Shown in pieces: positions 1 to 8,441 of a stretch of DNA of 36,112 nt. Origin of the DNA: a bacterium. GTDB lineage: Bacteria; Verrucomicrobiota; Verrucomicrobiia; Limisphaerales; UBA8199. A model generated the notes under the pieces. That model worked only from the letters and a program-made list of their open reading frames with translations. It made no database searches and was not told where the DNA came from. Within the stretch, counting starts at the first letter, position 1; each line of letters starts with the position of its first letter. The translations under genes were made by a program, and so were the position numbers. The stretch spans positions 1 through 36,112 of the forward strand of contig JAJYHY010000044.1 of assembly GCA_021784555.1 (NCBI GenBank), in the 5' to 3' direction.

Positions 1-1
1 C

Positions 2-181
2 TGGGCGATCCACATGATCATGCTGGTGCTGTTCAGCAACCTCGTCGGCGTGGCGCTTCGCGAATGGCGTGCGTGCCGGCGCCTGACGCATGCCACCATC
101 ACCCTCGCGTTGCTGGTTCTCACCAGCGCGGTGTTGTTTCTGACCTGGGGTAATTATATTGGCAGTCTTGCCACAAAGTGA
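2..181 (+). CDS. rhaT: L-rhamnose/H+ symporter, C-terminal fragment
   Basis: This is an open frame from the window edge to TGA at 179-181, giving the last 59 residues of a membrane protein. The fragment has a hydrophobic segment, a basic loop containing LREWRACRRLT, a second hydrophobic segment and the ending TWGNYIGSLATK. That pattern of FSNL-x-G-x-x-L-(K/R)EW, then a last helix, then G-NYIG is how RhaT-family sugar permeases finish. The next gene is a rhamnose mutarotase 7 bases downstream, which supports a role in rhamnose uptake at the inner membrane. The identification rests on a short fragment and on context; another drug/metabolite-type sugar permease is possible. Confidence 0.7.
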   Translation, partial: WAIHMIMLVLFSNLVGVALREWRACRRLTHATITLALLVLTSAVLFLTWGNYIGSLATK

Positions 182-188
182 AAAAAAC

Positions 189-527
189 ATGAAACGCTAC
201 GGTTCCGTTATTGGTGTCCGCGAAGAAAAGATCCCGGAGTATAAAACACTCCATGCCGCCGTGTGGCCGGATGTTCTGCGGATGATCAAGGAGTGCCACA
301 TCCAGAACTATTCAATCTACCTGCGCCGGATGCCGGATGGCCGCCATTACCTGTTCAGCTACTTTGAATACACCGGCGTCGATTTCGCCGCCGACATGGC
401 GAAAATGGCCGCCGACCCGGCCACGCAACAATGGTGGGCTGTTTGCAAGCCCTGCCAGCGGCCGCTGGCCGACCGCGCGCCGGACGAATGGTGGGCCGGG
501 ATGGAGGAAGTATTTCACCAGGACTAA
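189..527 (+). CDS. rhaM: L-rhamnose mutarotase
   Basis: A 112-aa protein of the small dimeric alpha/beta-barrel RhaM family, which interconverts the alpha and beta anomers of L-rhamnose so that the isomerase receives its preferred form. Visible family features are the N-terminal RYGSVIGVREEKIPEY, the HAAVWPDVLRMI segment with its conserved His and Trp, the central YSIYLR and YLFSYFEY strands, and the late WW in the QQWWAVCKPCQ region. Length matches the family (about 104-115 aa). ATG 189 is chosen over an upstream in-frame TTG at 159, because the latter would lie inside the preceding transporter gene. The 7-base gap to that gene implies one rhamnose operon running in from the left. Confidence 0.88.
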   Translation: MKRYGSVIGVREEKIPEYKTLHAAVWPDVLRMIKECHIQNYSIYLRRMPDGRHYLFSYFEYTGVDFAADMAKMAADPATQQWWAVCKPCQRPLADRAPDEWWAGMEEVFHQD

Positions 528-623
528 GGCCGCTGCGCTACGTGCCGAAGGTTTTTGGCTTGCGCCCGGCCGTGCGGACGAGGGGCATCTTGCGTGGACG
601 GGGCGCATGTCGCATAATTCGGC

Positions 624-1574
624 GTGCAGTTGAGCATTAACCAATTAACCGATCGCTTGGTGGCGTCATATTGCCGGGTCGGGGGCATCAACCACCTGGA
701 TGGCAAGAATCTTCCGTCCAAACGAGCCGTCTGTTTGCTGACGACGAACCTGCTGCGCCTTCTGTTCCCCGGCTATTTCGATGAGAAATTGATGCATTCT
801 TCGGCCATTGCGTCGGAGACCGGCGCGCTGCTGGAGTCGGTGCTGCACAGCCTTGAAAACGAGGTGCGCAAGAGCCTCGAATACTATCCCCCGCCCAATC
901 TGCCCCGCAAAGACATCCGTCCTTTCGCCCATACCCTGACGATGGAATTCCTGGAATGCCTGCCTCGGATTCGGGAATTGCTCCAGACGGACACTGAGGC
1001 GGCCTATAACGGCGACCCCGCCGCGCTGAGCAGGGAGGAAGTGATCGTGGCGTATCCGTTCATCGAGGCAATCGCGGTGCAGCGGTTGGCACACGAGTTG
1101 TATTCAAGGGACGTGGCGCTGATTCCTCGCATTATGACCGAGTGGGCGCACTCACGGACGGGAATGGACTTGCACCCCGGAGCTCAGATCGGGTCCCATT
1201 TCTTTGTGGACCACTGCACCGGAACGGTCGTGGGCGAGACCTCGATCCTCGGCAACCACGTCAAGATGTACCAAGGGGTCGGTTTGGTGGCCAGTTCGCT
1301 GGCCAAGGGCCAACAGCTTCGAGGCCAAAAGCGCCACCCTACGATCCAGGACAGCGTGACGATCTACGCCGGGGCGACCATTATGGGCGGGGAAACGGTC
1401 GTAGGGGAGGGCAGCACCATTGGGGCGAACGTCTTCCTGACCACGAGTGTTCCGCCTCGGTCGCTGGTGGTTCAGGAGGAGGCCAACGTCAAGGTCATGC
1501 CAAAAAAGAGCCGGGAAAACGCCCCCACCGACCTCATTGCCGACTCCGTAGGGCTGAGTGCCTCTCACTCATAG
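624..1574 (+). CDS. cysE: Serine O-acetyltransferase
   Basis: A 316-aa protein that transfers acetyl from acetyl-CoA to L-serine, giving O-acetylserine for cysteine synthesis in the cytoplasm. An alpha-helical N-terminal region (about 1-170) precedes a left-handed beta-helix of hexapeptide repeats (about 180-285). The catalytic block is present: MDLHPGAQIG (Asp182, His184) and VDHCTGTVVGET (Asp196, His197), where E. coli CysE has its Asp143 and His158. The N-terminal part is longer than in CysE proper and resembles the EpsC/SAT type found in Bacteroidetes and Verrucomicrobia. Start is GTG 624; a TTG at 630 is an alternative. It follows rhaM by 96 bases on the same strand but has no obvious functional link to it. 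The tail after 290 is polar and variable. Confidence 0.88.
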   Translation: MQLSINQLTDRLVASYCRVGGINHLDGKNLPSKRAVCLLTTNLLRLLFPGYFDEKLMHSSAIASETGALLESVLHSLENEVRKSLEYYPPPNLPRKDIRPFAHTLTMEFLECLPRIRELLQTDTEAAYNGDPAALSREEVIVAYPFIEAIAVQRLAHELYSRDVALIPRIMTEWAHSRTGMDLHPGAQIGSHFFVDHCTGTVVGETSILGNHVKMYQGVGLVASSLAKGQQLRGQKRHPTIQDSVTIYAGATIMGGETVVGEGSTIGANVFLTTSVPPRSLVVQEEANVKVMPKKSRENAPTDLIADSVGLSASHS

Positions 1575-1692
1575 AGCGCCTTCCTCGGAGCCGTGCTCGC
1601 CGCGCCCGATTTTTAATGCATACGCACGATCCTTTCGCACGGCCTCCGCTGCCGATCCAAAGCTTGCGCCCGTTTTGCGGAGTTTCACAAAA

Positions 1693-1705
1693 GCGGCTCA
1701 GCCGC
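1693..1705 (-). terminator. Possible weak terminator hairpin
   Basis: Read on the minus strand, GCGGC-TGA-GCCGC forms a 5-bp GC stem whose loop is the stop codon of the aminotransferase. It is followed by TTTTGTG. The T-run is short, so activity is uncertain. Confidence 0.3.
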
Positions 1706-2825
1706 GTTTGAAAAAGTCTTTGATGACCTCGGCCACACGTTCGATGAGGGCCTCGGTCATTTCCGGATAAATGGGCAGGCTTAAGCACTCGCGCGCGGCT
1801 TTCTCCGCATAGGGGAAATCGCCCGCTTTGTAACCGAGCGAGGCGTAGCACTTTTGGAGGTGGAGCGGCAGAGGATAATGCAGGGCGCAGCCGACACGGT
1901 TGGCTTCGAGGTGCTGCTTGAGTTCATCCCGGCGCCGGTGGCGTACGACGTAAAGATGGTAAGCGCTTTGCGCGTAGTCCGCCTCGCGGGGCAGTTGGAG
2001 GGGGGTATCGGCGAGCAACTCGTGGTAGCGATGGGCGACTCGGCGCCGCTGTGAGGTCCATTTTTCAAGGTGCTTCAATTTGATTCCCAGTACCGCCCCT
2101 TGGATGCCTTCCATGCGGTAGTTGAAGCCGACCTCGTCGTGGTAATAACGGCGCGAAGAGCCGTGCTCACGCAAGGCGCGGGCGCGGGCGGCCATCGTGG
2201 CGTCGTGGGTGAGGAGGGCGCCGCCCTCGCCATAGGCGCCCAGGTTCTTTCCGGGATAGAAACTGAAGCAGGAGAGGGCGCCGAACGTGCCCACAACCCG
2301 GTCGTGGTACTTGGCGCCGTGGGCCTGGGCCGCGTCCTCAACCAGCGGGAGACCATGTTCCTGGCAAATGGCCAGCAGTGGGTGCAGGTCGGCGGGATGG
2401 CCATAAAGATGGACCGGGAGGACAGCCTTGGTGCGCGGCGTGATGGCGGCTCGGACGCGTTTTGGGTCCAGAGTGAACGTGGCGTCGTCGATATCGACAT
2501 AGACCGGCCTGGCGCCGACGTATGAGATAGCCCAACTAGTCGCCACGAAGGTCATGGGCGTCGTAATGACTTCATCCCCGCGCCCCACGTTGAGAAGCAC
2601 CATCGCCAAGTGAAGGGCCGACGTGCCGCTGTTAACCCCAATGCAATGGGCGGCGCCGCAGAACCGCGCAAAATCCTGTTCGAACTGGGCCACCTCCGGG
2701 CCGAGACAGAATGAACAATTATCAAGCGTCCGCGCGATGGCGGCATCTATCTCCGTCCGGATGCCGCGCATCTGGGCGCGCAAGTCGAGATAAGGGACCG
2801 GAACAGTCGTTTCCTGGGTCGTCAT
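1698..2825 (-). CDS. DegT/DnrJ/EryC1/StrS family PLP aminotransferase
   Basis: A 375-aa fold-type I, PLP-dependent sugar aminotransferase. These enzymes transfer an amino group, usually from glutamate, to nucleotide-linked keto-sugars used in O-antigen, capsule or antibiotic sugars. Visible landmarks are the N-terminal VPYLDLRAQM, the GVNSGTSALHLAM phosphate-binding turn, VEDAAQAHGA (the Asp that pairs with the PLP ring), and SFYPGKNLGAYGEGG with the PLP lysine at 193. The ATG at 2825 is chosen because the family motif starts a few residues later; an in-frame extension to 2879 has no family match. Substrate cannot be read from sequence. No sugar-pathway neighbours are present, so its pathway is open. 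Confidence 0.9.
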   Translation of the reverse strand: MTTQETTVPVPYLDLRAQMRGIRTEIDAAIARTLDNCSFCLGPEVAQFEQDFARFCGAAHCIGVNSGTSALHLAMVLLNVGRGDEVITTPMTFVATSWAISYVGARPVYVDIDDATFTLDPKRVRAAITPRTKAVLPVHLYGHPADLHPLLAICQEHGLPLVEDAAQAHGAKYHDRVVGTFGALSCFSFYPGKNLGAYGEGGALLTHDATMAARARALREHGSSRRYYHDEVGFNYRMEGIQGAVLGIKLKHLEKWTSQRRRVAHRYHELLADTPLQLPREADYAQSAYHLYVVRHRRRDELKQHLEANRVGCALHYPLPLHLQKCYASLGYKAGDFPYAEKAARECLSLPIYPEMTEALIERVAEVIKDFFKRG

Positions 2826-2897
2826 TTTGGATAACGGTATAGCCTGAATAGGGGTGGGAAAACAAGACGAAACTCTCATAACACGGGCTGGGCTGGG

Positions 2898-3086
2898 CTA
2901 TGCCGCAACGCCCGCTTCTGGGGCCTTGGGCGAGGCGGCGAGGTCCAGGCCCTTGATTTCGACTTCGAATCCGAGCTCTTCAATCCGCCGACCCAGCCTC
3001 CAGGCCAACTGCTGGGGATTGCGCCGCTCGTAGTAGTCTTCCACGAGGTCCTGGTAGGAACGCCCCTCGAATCGGATGAAGTTCAT
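2898..3086 (-). CDS. Small hypothetical protein, 62 aa
   Basis: A short ORF starting at ATG 3086 and ending 72 bases before the aminotransferase start, on the same strand. The product begins MNFIRFEGRSYQDLVEDYYE and is charged with a predicted helix (EDYYERRNPQQLAWRLGRRI), then a short strand-like stretch (GFEVEIKG) and an Ala/Pro tail. I do not recognise a family. The same frame is open further upstream to 3509, but that extension lies antisense to the ATPase and looks spurious. Codon usage at GC-rich third positions is consistent with coding. Confidence 0.4.
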   Translation of the reverse strand: MNFIRFEGRSYQDLVEDYYERRNPQQLAWRLGRRIEELGFEVEIKGLDLAASPKAPEAGVAA

Positions 3087-3165
3087 GGGGACTGCGCTGC
3101 GTGCCGGAGGCTTTGTCGTGCGTCCCCCGCGTGCCGACCGCAGTCGTTCCCGTTTGTCAACCTGT

Positions 3166-3196
3166 TTGACTGGAGATACAGTTACTCCATAGCTTA
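3166..3196 (+). promoter_or_regulatory. MerR-like dyad promoter of the metal ATPase
   Basis: TTGACT at 3166-3171 is followed by a 19-bp spacer and AGCTTA at 3191-3196 (or TAGCTT with 18 bp). The spacer holds an inverted repeat, TGGAG (3171-3175) and CTCCA (3185-3189), with 9 bp between the arms. A long spacer filled by a dyad is the hallmark of MerR-family metal promoters. The predicted transcription start would fall at or next to the ATG at 3202, so the message may be leaderless. No merR gene lies in this window. Confidence 0.45.
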
Positions 3197-3201
3197 AGAT
3201 T

Positions 3202-5541
3202 ATGGATGGGAAATCCAGTGCCGCCCCCGGCCAGGCCGTGGAGACCAATTGCCTGACGCGCTCGGTTATCGAGGCGCTCACGGAGTGCCCGGCCCTGGAG
3301 GCGGTCACGATTGACCGGGCGCGCAAAACGATTTCGGTGGCCACGCTGGGCAAGGCGGATGTGCCGCAATTGACTGAGCGGGTCAGCCGGACCTTTGAGC
3401 GGGCACAAACCGGGGTGGAGAAGCGCGGATGCACCCTGCTGGTTGGAGCCGGCAACTGCGGTTCCTGCCGGCAGCCGCTCTCTGAGCCGGAACGGCGGCG
3501 AGTCAGCATTCGTCACGAGGCGGACACCACCACCATTGCGCGCGTGACCTGTCCAACGGCGCCGACGTTCTGGCGCTGGCGAGATATTCCCTGGCCGAAG
3601 GTCGTGCAGCGCGATGTCGAGTTTCTCGAACACGCCGAGGAAATCGATGAATGGAAGGCGCAACTGTTGGCGGCGGGCCTCTGCGGGGTGTTCGGCTTGT
3701 GCGCCTTCTTCATTCACGCCGGGCGAGCGTTTTCTTTGGCCGGCTACGTGCTGGCTTACCTGACCGGGAGCTGGTTTACGGCGCAGGAAGTCTGGGAACG
3801 GCTGCGGCAAGGAGCGATCGACGTTCACTTCCTGATGCTGGCCGTGGCGTTCGGCAGCGCGAGCATCGGCGCCTGGGGCGAAGGGGCGATGCTGCTGTTC
3901 CTGTTTTCGCTTTCGGGGGCGTTGGAACATTTCGCCCTGGGCCGCACGCAGCGCGAGATCCGGTCGCTGTTCCGCGAAGCTCCTAAATCCGCCACCCTCA
4001 TCGACGCGCAGGGACATGAACAGGAGGTCGCCGTCGAAAAGCTGCGCGCCGGCATGCGACTGCTGATCAAGCCGGGCGCGCAATTCCCCGTCGATGCGGA
4101 GATCGCCAATGGCGCGACCGCCAGCGACGAATCGAATCTCACGGGGGAGGCGACACCGGTCGAAAAGCGGGTTGGGGACACCGTGCTGGGGGGAACACTC
4201 AATCTCTGGGGAGCGGTGGAGGCGGTCGTGCTGCGCCCGGTGGCGGAGAGTTCGCTGCAGCGCATCGTCCGGCTCATCAAGGAGGCGCAACAGCAGAAGG
4301 CCCCCGCGCAGCAGTTTACCGACCGGTTCAGCAGTTACTACACCTATATTGTGCTGGGGCTATCGTTCGTAATGTTTTTTGTCTGGTGGAAGCTCCGGGG
4401 TTTTAATCCCTTTACCGCCAGCGACGTCGAAGAGAGCGCGTTCTATCATGCCATGACCCTGCTGGTGGTGGCCTCCCCGTGCGCCCTGGTGCTGTCGATT
4501 CCTTCCGCCGTGCTGGCGGCTATCGCCTGGGCCGCGCGTCACGGCATCCTGTTTCGGGGAGGGGCGGCGGTGGAAAAGATGGCCGCCATTACAACTGTGG
4601 CGTTGGATAAAACGGGGACCCTGACCACGGGAGAACTGCGCGTGGAGAGGGTGGAAAGCTTCCCACCCGGGCGGGAGCGGGAGGTCGCGGAACTGGCGTA
4701 TTCGCTGGAACGGCTTTCGAGTCATCCGCTGGCGCGCGCCATTACCCGCTATGGGAAGCAGGAGCGGTTGGAACTTGTCCCGCTGGAACACTTCGAATCG
4801 GTAACGGGCCAGGGCCTGCGGGCGCGAAGGGATGGGCGGGACTGCCTGCTGGGCAGGCGCGAATGGCTGGCCGGGAGCCTTCCCGGAGGACTGGTCGGAG
4901 AAGCCGCTGTCACCGACGCCGGATTCTCGGAGATTTGGCTGGCTCAGGACGGCCTGGCGGGGCGTTTGGTCCTGCGGGATGACATCCGACCCCAGGCGAG
5001 AGGTGTGATCGAGGAGCTCCGGGGCCAGGGACTGCGAACGGTGGTGCTGACGGGTGACCGGAAGGCCGCCGCCGAGCATCTTGCCAAGGGCCTGGACCTG
5101 GAGGACGTGCGGGCCGAACTGAAGCCGGAACAGAAGCTCCTGGAGATACGCGAACTGACCCGGCACGGCCACGTCGCCATGGTGGGCGACGGGGTCAACG
5201 ACGCGCCGAGCCTGGCAGCGGCTTACATCGGCGTGGCGATGGGCGCGCGGGGGGCGGACGCGGCGCTGGAGCAGGCCGACGTGGTGCTGATGCATGACCG
5301 GCTGGAGAACTTCCTGGCGGCCTTCCGCTTGAGCCAGCGCGCCCGCCGTATCATCCGGCAGAATCTGGTGGTTTCTCTGGGCACGGTGGTGGTGCTGGTG
5401 ACCCTGGCGATAATGGGGAGGATCCCGCTCACTATCGGAGTGGTGGGCCACGAAGGCAGCACCGTCCTCGTGGTTATGAACAGCCTGCGCTTGTTGCTAG
5501 GCGCCTCCAAGCTCTGGACTTCTGCTACGCGCACCCCTTGA
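3202..5541 (+). CDS. Heavy-metal P-type ATPase, P1B-4-like (Co/Fe/Zn export)
   Basis: A 779-aa inner-membrane ATPase that exports a transition metal using ATP. The order is: a cytoplasmic N-terminal region of about 155 residues with cysteines at 17, 29, 77, 86, 89 and 117 (CGSC at 86-89); membrane helices; actuator domain with TGEA at 314-317; helices with SPC at 425-427; phosphorylation site DKTGT with Asp469; nucleotide-binding SSHP at 506-509; GDGVNDAP at 662-669; and a last helix with HEGST at 750-754. SPC together with HEGST is the signature of the P1B-4 group (cobalt, ferrous iron or zinc), unlike the CPC of copper or zinc P1B-1/2 pumps. ATG 3202 fits the promoter just upstream. The N-terminal region resembles a degenerate metal-binding domain, unusual for P1B-4 members, which often lack one. 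Confidence 0.93.
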   Translation: MDGKSSAAPGQAVETNCLTRSVIEALTECPALEAVTIDRARKTISVATLGKADVPQLTERVSRTFERAQTGVEKRGCTLLVGAGNCGSCRQPLSEPERRRVSIRHEADTTTIARVTCPTAPTFWRWRDIPWPKVVQRDVEFLEHAEEIDEWKAQLLAAGLCGVFGLCAFFIHAGRAFSLAGYVLAYLTGSWFTAQEVWERLRQGAIDVHFLMLAVAFGSASIGAWGEGAMLLFLFSLSGALEHFALGRTQREIRSLFREAPKSATLIDAQGHEQEVAVEKLRAGMRLLIKPGAQFPVDAEIANGATASDESNLTGEATPVEKRVGDTVLGGTLNLWGAVEAVVLRPVAESSLQRIVRLIKEAQQQKAPAQQFTDRFSSYYTYIVLGLSFVMFFVWWKLRGFNPFTASDVEESAFYHAMTLLVVASPCALVLSIPSAVLAAIAWAARHGILFRGGAAVEKMAAITTVALDKTGTLTTGELRVERVESFPPGREREVAELAYSLERLSSHPLARAITRYGKQERLELVPLEHFESVTGQGLRARRDGRDCLLGRREWLAGSLPGGLVGEAAVTDAGFSEIWLAQDGLAGRLVLRDDIRPQARGVIEELRGQGLRTVVLTGDRKAAAEHLAKGLDLEDVRAELKPEQKLLEIRELTRHGHVAMVGDGVNDAPSLAAAYIGVAMGARGADAALEQADVVLMHDRLENFLAAFRLSQRARRIIRQNLVVSLGTVVVLVTLAIMGRIPLTIGVVGHEGSTVLVVMNSLRLLLGASKLWTSATRTP

Positions 5542-5550
5542 GTACAACAG

Positions 5551-5575
5551 AGCGGCTCCGGCGGACGGAGTCGCT
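5551..5575 (+). terminator. Hairpin after the ATPase gene
   Basis: AGCGGCTCCG and CGGAGTCGCT pair over 9 of 10 positions around a 5-base loop, 10 bases after the ATPase stop. No T-run follows, so this may be a repeat-derived hairpin rather than a strong intrinsic terminator. Confidence 0.35.
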
Positions 5576-5767
5576 CCCGCTTGAGCCCTCCCACCTATGA
5601 AAGGAAGGCCCCAAGCTCACTTAAATTTCGTTTTCCCGCCTCAGACTCGCAACCGGGGTGTTTACCTGACTGGCCTTTGCGGCGCGCCGGCCTGCGCTGG
5701 CGTGTAAGATCGGCCTAGACGCTCTGGTGACCGCCGAGCAGTGTGTGCCATGGAACGTGCGGCAGAC

Positions 5768-6181
5768 ATGGGCGGAGTGGTCGTCAAAATCAAACTCACT
5801 AACCTGAAGGACAGCTTCCTCAAGGAGGCGGGCGCCCGCCGCGTCAAGCCACGCTCCTTTGTGGTGGAGGCCTTGGTTGACACCGGTGCCACCCGCCTTT
5901 GCCTCAAGGCCTCGGTGGTTAAGAAACTGGGGCTGGCGCGCATCGGTGCCGTCCACTCACAACCCACGAATGGGGAGGCCATTCGCTCCAAATACGAACC
6001 GGTCGAACTGGCCCTGATGGGACGGAGCGAGCACTTTGACGTTGTCGAGGTGCCCGAGAACGTGCCGAACCTTCTCGGCCAAGTACCACTCGAAGTCCTG
6101 GACTTGGTGGTGGATACGAAGGCGGGGCGCCTCATCCCAAACCCGGCTCATGGCGGAGAGCAGATGGCCGAGGAGTACTAA
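5768..6181 (+). CDS. Retropepsin-like clan AA aspartic protease family protein
   Basis: A 137-aa protein with the single catalytic block of retroviral-type aspartic peptidases: VDTGATRLCL, with Asp38-Thr39-Gly40 followed by Ala-Thr. A second hydrophobic strand pair (VPNLLGQVPLEVLDLVVD) is where the family flap and dimer strands lie, and the tail IPNPAHGGEQ is shared by small stand-alone bacterial members. Such proteins must dimerise to build a complete active site. ATG 5768 is preferred because the family fold starts at once; ATGs at 5741 and 5750 are possible. No partner or substrate is evident. It stands alone between the metal ATPase and a convergent pseudopilin gene. The assignment is from motif recognition; proteolytic activity is not established. 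Confidence 0.6.
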   Translation: MGGVVVKIKLTNLKDSFLKEAGARRVKPRSFVVEALVDTGATRLCLKASVVKKLGLARIGAVHSQPTNGEAIRSKYEPVELALMGRSEHFDVVEVPENVPNLLGQVPLEVLDLVVDTKAGRLIPNPAHGGEQMAEEY

Positions 6182-6200
6182 TGAGCGATCCCGATCGGCC

Positions 6201-7043
6201 TTATTTTGTCAACAGTTCCGGGTGGGGCTGGTGGTCGATGTTCCACCGGGAGAGGGCGGTAGTGGTCTTCTCGAAGAGCTTCGCATCAGGAATTTTCTCC
6301 GCATGGCCGTCACAGAAGACGATGTTGAAGCGGTCCTGGTGGCGGTGGCGGGTAGCCTGGATGATGCCGGACGCCCCAGGAAAGCCGGGGGATTCCGAGA
6401 CATCGCGGGAGTTGATATCCAGGCGGGCATAGCCGCTGTAATTGACCGGGCCATCGACTGAATAGTAGGTGTTAAGGATTACCGAGGCGACCCACATCAG
6501 GTTGGCGTCTCCCAGTTCGATCATGTCGGCGGGGGCGACAACGGCGGCGGGGCGGACCGGCACGATGGAGGAGCGGTTCTTGGGGTCGGTCAAATGGCCG
6601 CCGAGGCCGACCTGGCTCAGGGCGAATTGAACGCCATTGGCGTTGTAGCCATAAGAGCCAAGGGGGTCGCCCACGTCGTTGCCGGCGAGGGTAACGCCAC
6701 GGTAAGAAGGACAGCGATAAATGTCGTTGGTCCACTCGTTTCGAACATAAGGGGTGAGGACGCTGGGCCAAAAGGTGTAACGGACCAGATAGCCGTTCTG
6801 GTCAAAGGTACAAACGGGATAATCCTGGTTTTCATCCACGTACATCGCCATGCCCAGGCTGAGTTGATGCAAGTTGCTCTGGCAGCGGGCAGTGCGCGCG
6901 GCCTCTTTCGCGGCGGACAGGGCGGGCAGGAGCATCGCGGCCAGGATGGCGATAATCGCGATGACAACGAGCAATTCGATCAGGGTGAAGCCGCCCTGTT
7001 CAGGCGCCGCTCTCGGCTGGGTTGTGTGCGTGCAGGTTCTCAC
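6201..7043 (-). CDS. Type II secretion-like pseudopilin, H-X9-DG family
   Basis: A 280-aa protein with a prepilin N-terminus: [20 protein letters not shown], with the cleavage glycine at 18, Phe19 after cleavage and the conserved Glu23. The membrane helix is followed by a [26 protein letters not shown] helix, typical of the abundant pseudopilins of Verrucomicrobia and Planctomycetes. Near the C-terminus, [15 protein letters not shown] carries the H-X9-DG motif that defines this group. GTG 7043 is the only credible start, because the upstream secreted-protein gene ends at 7052. Spacing of 8 bases suggests co-transcription with that gene. The role is probably a cell-surface or secreted filament-like component processed by prepilin peptidase. 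Confidence 0.82.
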   Translation of the reverse strand: MRTCTHTTQPRAAPEQGGFTLIELLVVIAIIAILAAMLLPALSAAKEAARTARCQSNLHQLSLGMAMYVDENQDYPVCTFDQNGYLVRYTFWPSVLTPYVRNEWTNDIYRCPSYRGVTLAGNDVGDPLGSYGYNANGVQFALSQVGLGGHLTDPKNRSSIVPVRPAAVVAPADMIELGDANLMWVASVILNTYYSVDGPVNYSGYARLDINSRDVSESPGFPGASGIIQATRHRHQDRFNIVFCDGHAEKIPDAKLFEKTTTALSRWNIDHQPHPELLTK

Positions 7044-7051
7044 GGTTTCAA

Positions 7052-8194
7052 TCAGTTGGAACCTACCACCCGGTAATAACGGGCGGGGGCATTCGAACTG
7101 GCGGGAGCCGGGTCGATGAGGTAACTGGAGGTCAAGTTGGTGGCCAGAGGCTGCCAAGTAACCGGGGGCGCGAGGTTTGTCGCATAATCCACCTCGTAGG
7201 CCTTGAGCGAGTCCAGCTTCGTCCACTGCAACAACGCCCCCGAGGCGCCGAGCATGATCTTAAAGCCTGGAATGCTGGTGGGCGGCGGAGTGCCGCCCTG
7301 AGGATGATTGGTTTCGAACATGCGGACCACGGCCTGCGCGGTGGTGAAACCATCGTTGGGGGGCGAGGTGGCTGGGACGGAACTGATCTGCGCCACAATG
7401 CCATGGCCGGGACAGAGCCAATAATAATTAAGGGAATAATCCGTCTCGTTATAATTGCCCGCGCCGACCCCCAAGCTGGACAGATCGACGGATATATCAT
7501 ATTCGGTCATTTCATGCACCCGCAGACAGTTCAAAAAGCCGAGCTTGGGCAGGATAGCCACGCCATAGGCATCGACGTTGGCCGTGGCCTTGTAGGTGAC
7601 CTGATCGGGGAGAAAAATGTTCGTGCCAAAGAGTTGGTCGATGTTCGGATCGTGGTAAATCGATGAGAAAACGGTTGCGCCGCTCCAGGTGTCGCCGTAG
7701 TGGATGGTGTTTGGGAAATCCTGAAGTCCGTTGGTGAACATCGATTCGGGTTGGGCGGAACTGAAAGTGGGGTCGTAGAATCCGTAATCGATTCGGCCTT
7801 TGACCGGGTCCTGTTTGAAATAAAGCCAGGAGGTGACGCTGGGATTGGCCTCGTCGATTTTCTTCTCGGCAATTTGCGCCCCCAGGGCGACGAAGTTGGA
7901 GCCGTCCATTCCTTCGGCGGCGGAGATGTAGTCGAAGCGGTCCGTGGCGTCCTGGGGCCCGGTGGTGAAATCCCACAAGAGCCCGCCACCGGTGTTGGCG
8001 AGTTGGTAGGCGGTGACATCGACGGAATTGGTGCCGCTGTTGGCGTAAGCGCGATAGTACTCGTTGGTCTGGTTGAACATGTCGGCGCTGGTGATGACCA
8101 CGGGCGCGGAGGTTTGTGCCAGCACCAAGGCCGGAGCGGCGAGCAAAGCCAGAACCAGCCACGTATGTCTTGAGAGGGGGGACCCGGTTTTCAT
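7052..8194 (-). CDS. Secreted hypothetical protein
   Basis: A 380-aa protein with a clear signal peptide: basic start [10 protein letters not shown], hydrophobic core [14 protein letters not shown], probable cleavage after AQT or ALA near residue 26. The mature part is rich in Asn, Thr, Asp and aromatic residues, as in extracellular beta-proteins. The C-terminal 70 residues ([20 protein letters not shown]...YYRVVGSN) form a Fn3-like module of the kind that ends many verrucomicrobial exported proteins. I recognise no enzyme motif. It sits directly upstream of the pseudopilin gene and probably shares its transcript, so it may be exported or displayed with it. Confidence 0.7.
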   Translation of the reverse strand: MKTGSPLSRHTWLVLALLAAPALVLAQTSAPVVITSADMFNQTNEYYRAYANSGTNSVDVTAYQLANTGGGLLWDFTTGPQDATDRFDYISAAEGMDGSNFVALGAQIAEKKIDEANPSVTSWLYFKQDPVKGRIDYGFYDPTFSSAQPESMFTNGLQDFPNTIHYGDTWSGATVFSSIYHDPNIDQLFGTNIFLPDQVTYKATANVDAYGVAILPKLGFLNCLRVHEMTEYDISVDLSSLGVGAGNYNETDYSLNYYWLCPGHGIVAQISSVPATSPPNDGFTTAQAVVRMFETNHPQGGTPPPTSIPGFKIMLGASGALLQWTKLDSLKAYEVDYATNLAPPVTWQPLATNLTSSYLIDPAPASSNAPARYYRVVGSN

Positions 8195-8221
8195 TTTCGA
8201 CTACAGTCTCATACCTATATT

Positions 8222-8247
8222 AGCAGCCGGCATCGATTCCGGCTGCT
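8222..8247 (-). terminator. 9-bp perfect stem-loop
   Basis: AGCAGCCGG and CCGGCTGCT pair perfectly around an 8-base loop. On the minus strand the stem begins at the stop codon of the small ORF below and follows the signalling operon. The minus-strand 3' flank has no T-run; the plus-strand flank (CAATTCTTTT) is T-rich, so it could act for either strand. Confidence 0.4.
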
Positions 8248-8441
8248 CAATTCTTTTCTAGCACAAAACCGCGCTTTCGCCAACTGCGAGTTAACCCATC
8301 CATCTCATATAGCCGTCGCGCCAACTCCCACTTCAATGCCCGCCGACGCTCCAAACCCGCCTCATCCGCTGTCAAATCTAATGGCCGCTCAAAGGGCCAA
8401 CTCCGTCGGGGGCTCGGTCTAAGCGGAGCCACCTTCTGCAA
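8247..8441 (-). CDS. Possible small protein overlapping the response regulator end
   Basis: An ORF of up to 64 aa whose first part overlaps the 3' end of the response-regulator gene in another frame. The non-overlapping part reads as a plausible charged amphipathic helix (ADEAGLERRRALKWELARR, then LYEMDGLTRSWRKRG). The start is unclear (TTG 8441, or a TTG or GTG further in). A perfect stem-loop abuts its stop. I do not recognise a family and it may be a chance frame. Confidence 0.3.
   Translation of the reverse strand: MQKVAPLRPSPRRSWPFERPLDLTADEAGLERRRALKWELARRLYEMDGLTRSWRKRGFVLEKN

Noticed and set aside
3157-5451. Two long minus-strand ORFs (377 and 363 aa) antisense to the metal ATPase
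   Set aside because: Composition is typical of antisense frames, and all motifs are on the plus strand.
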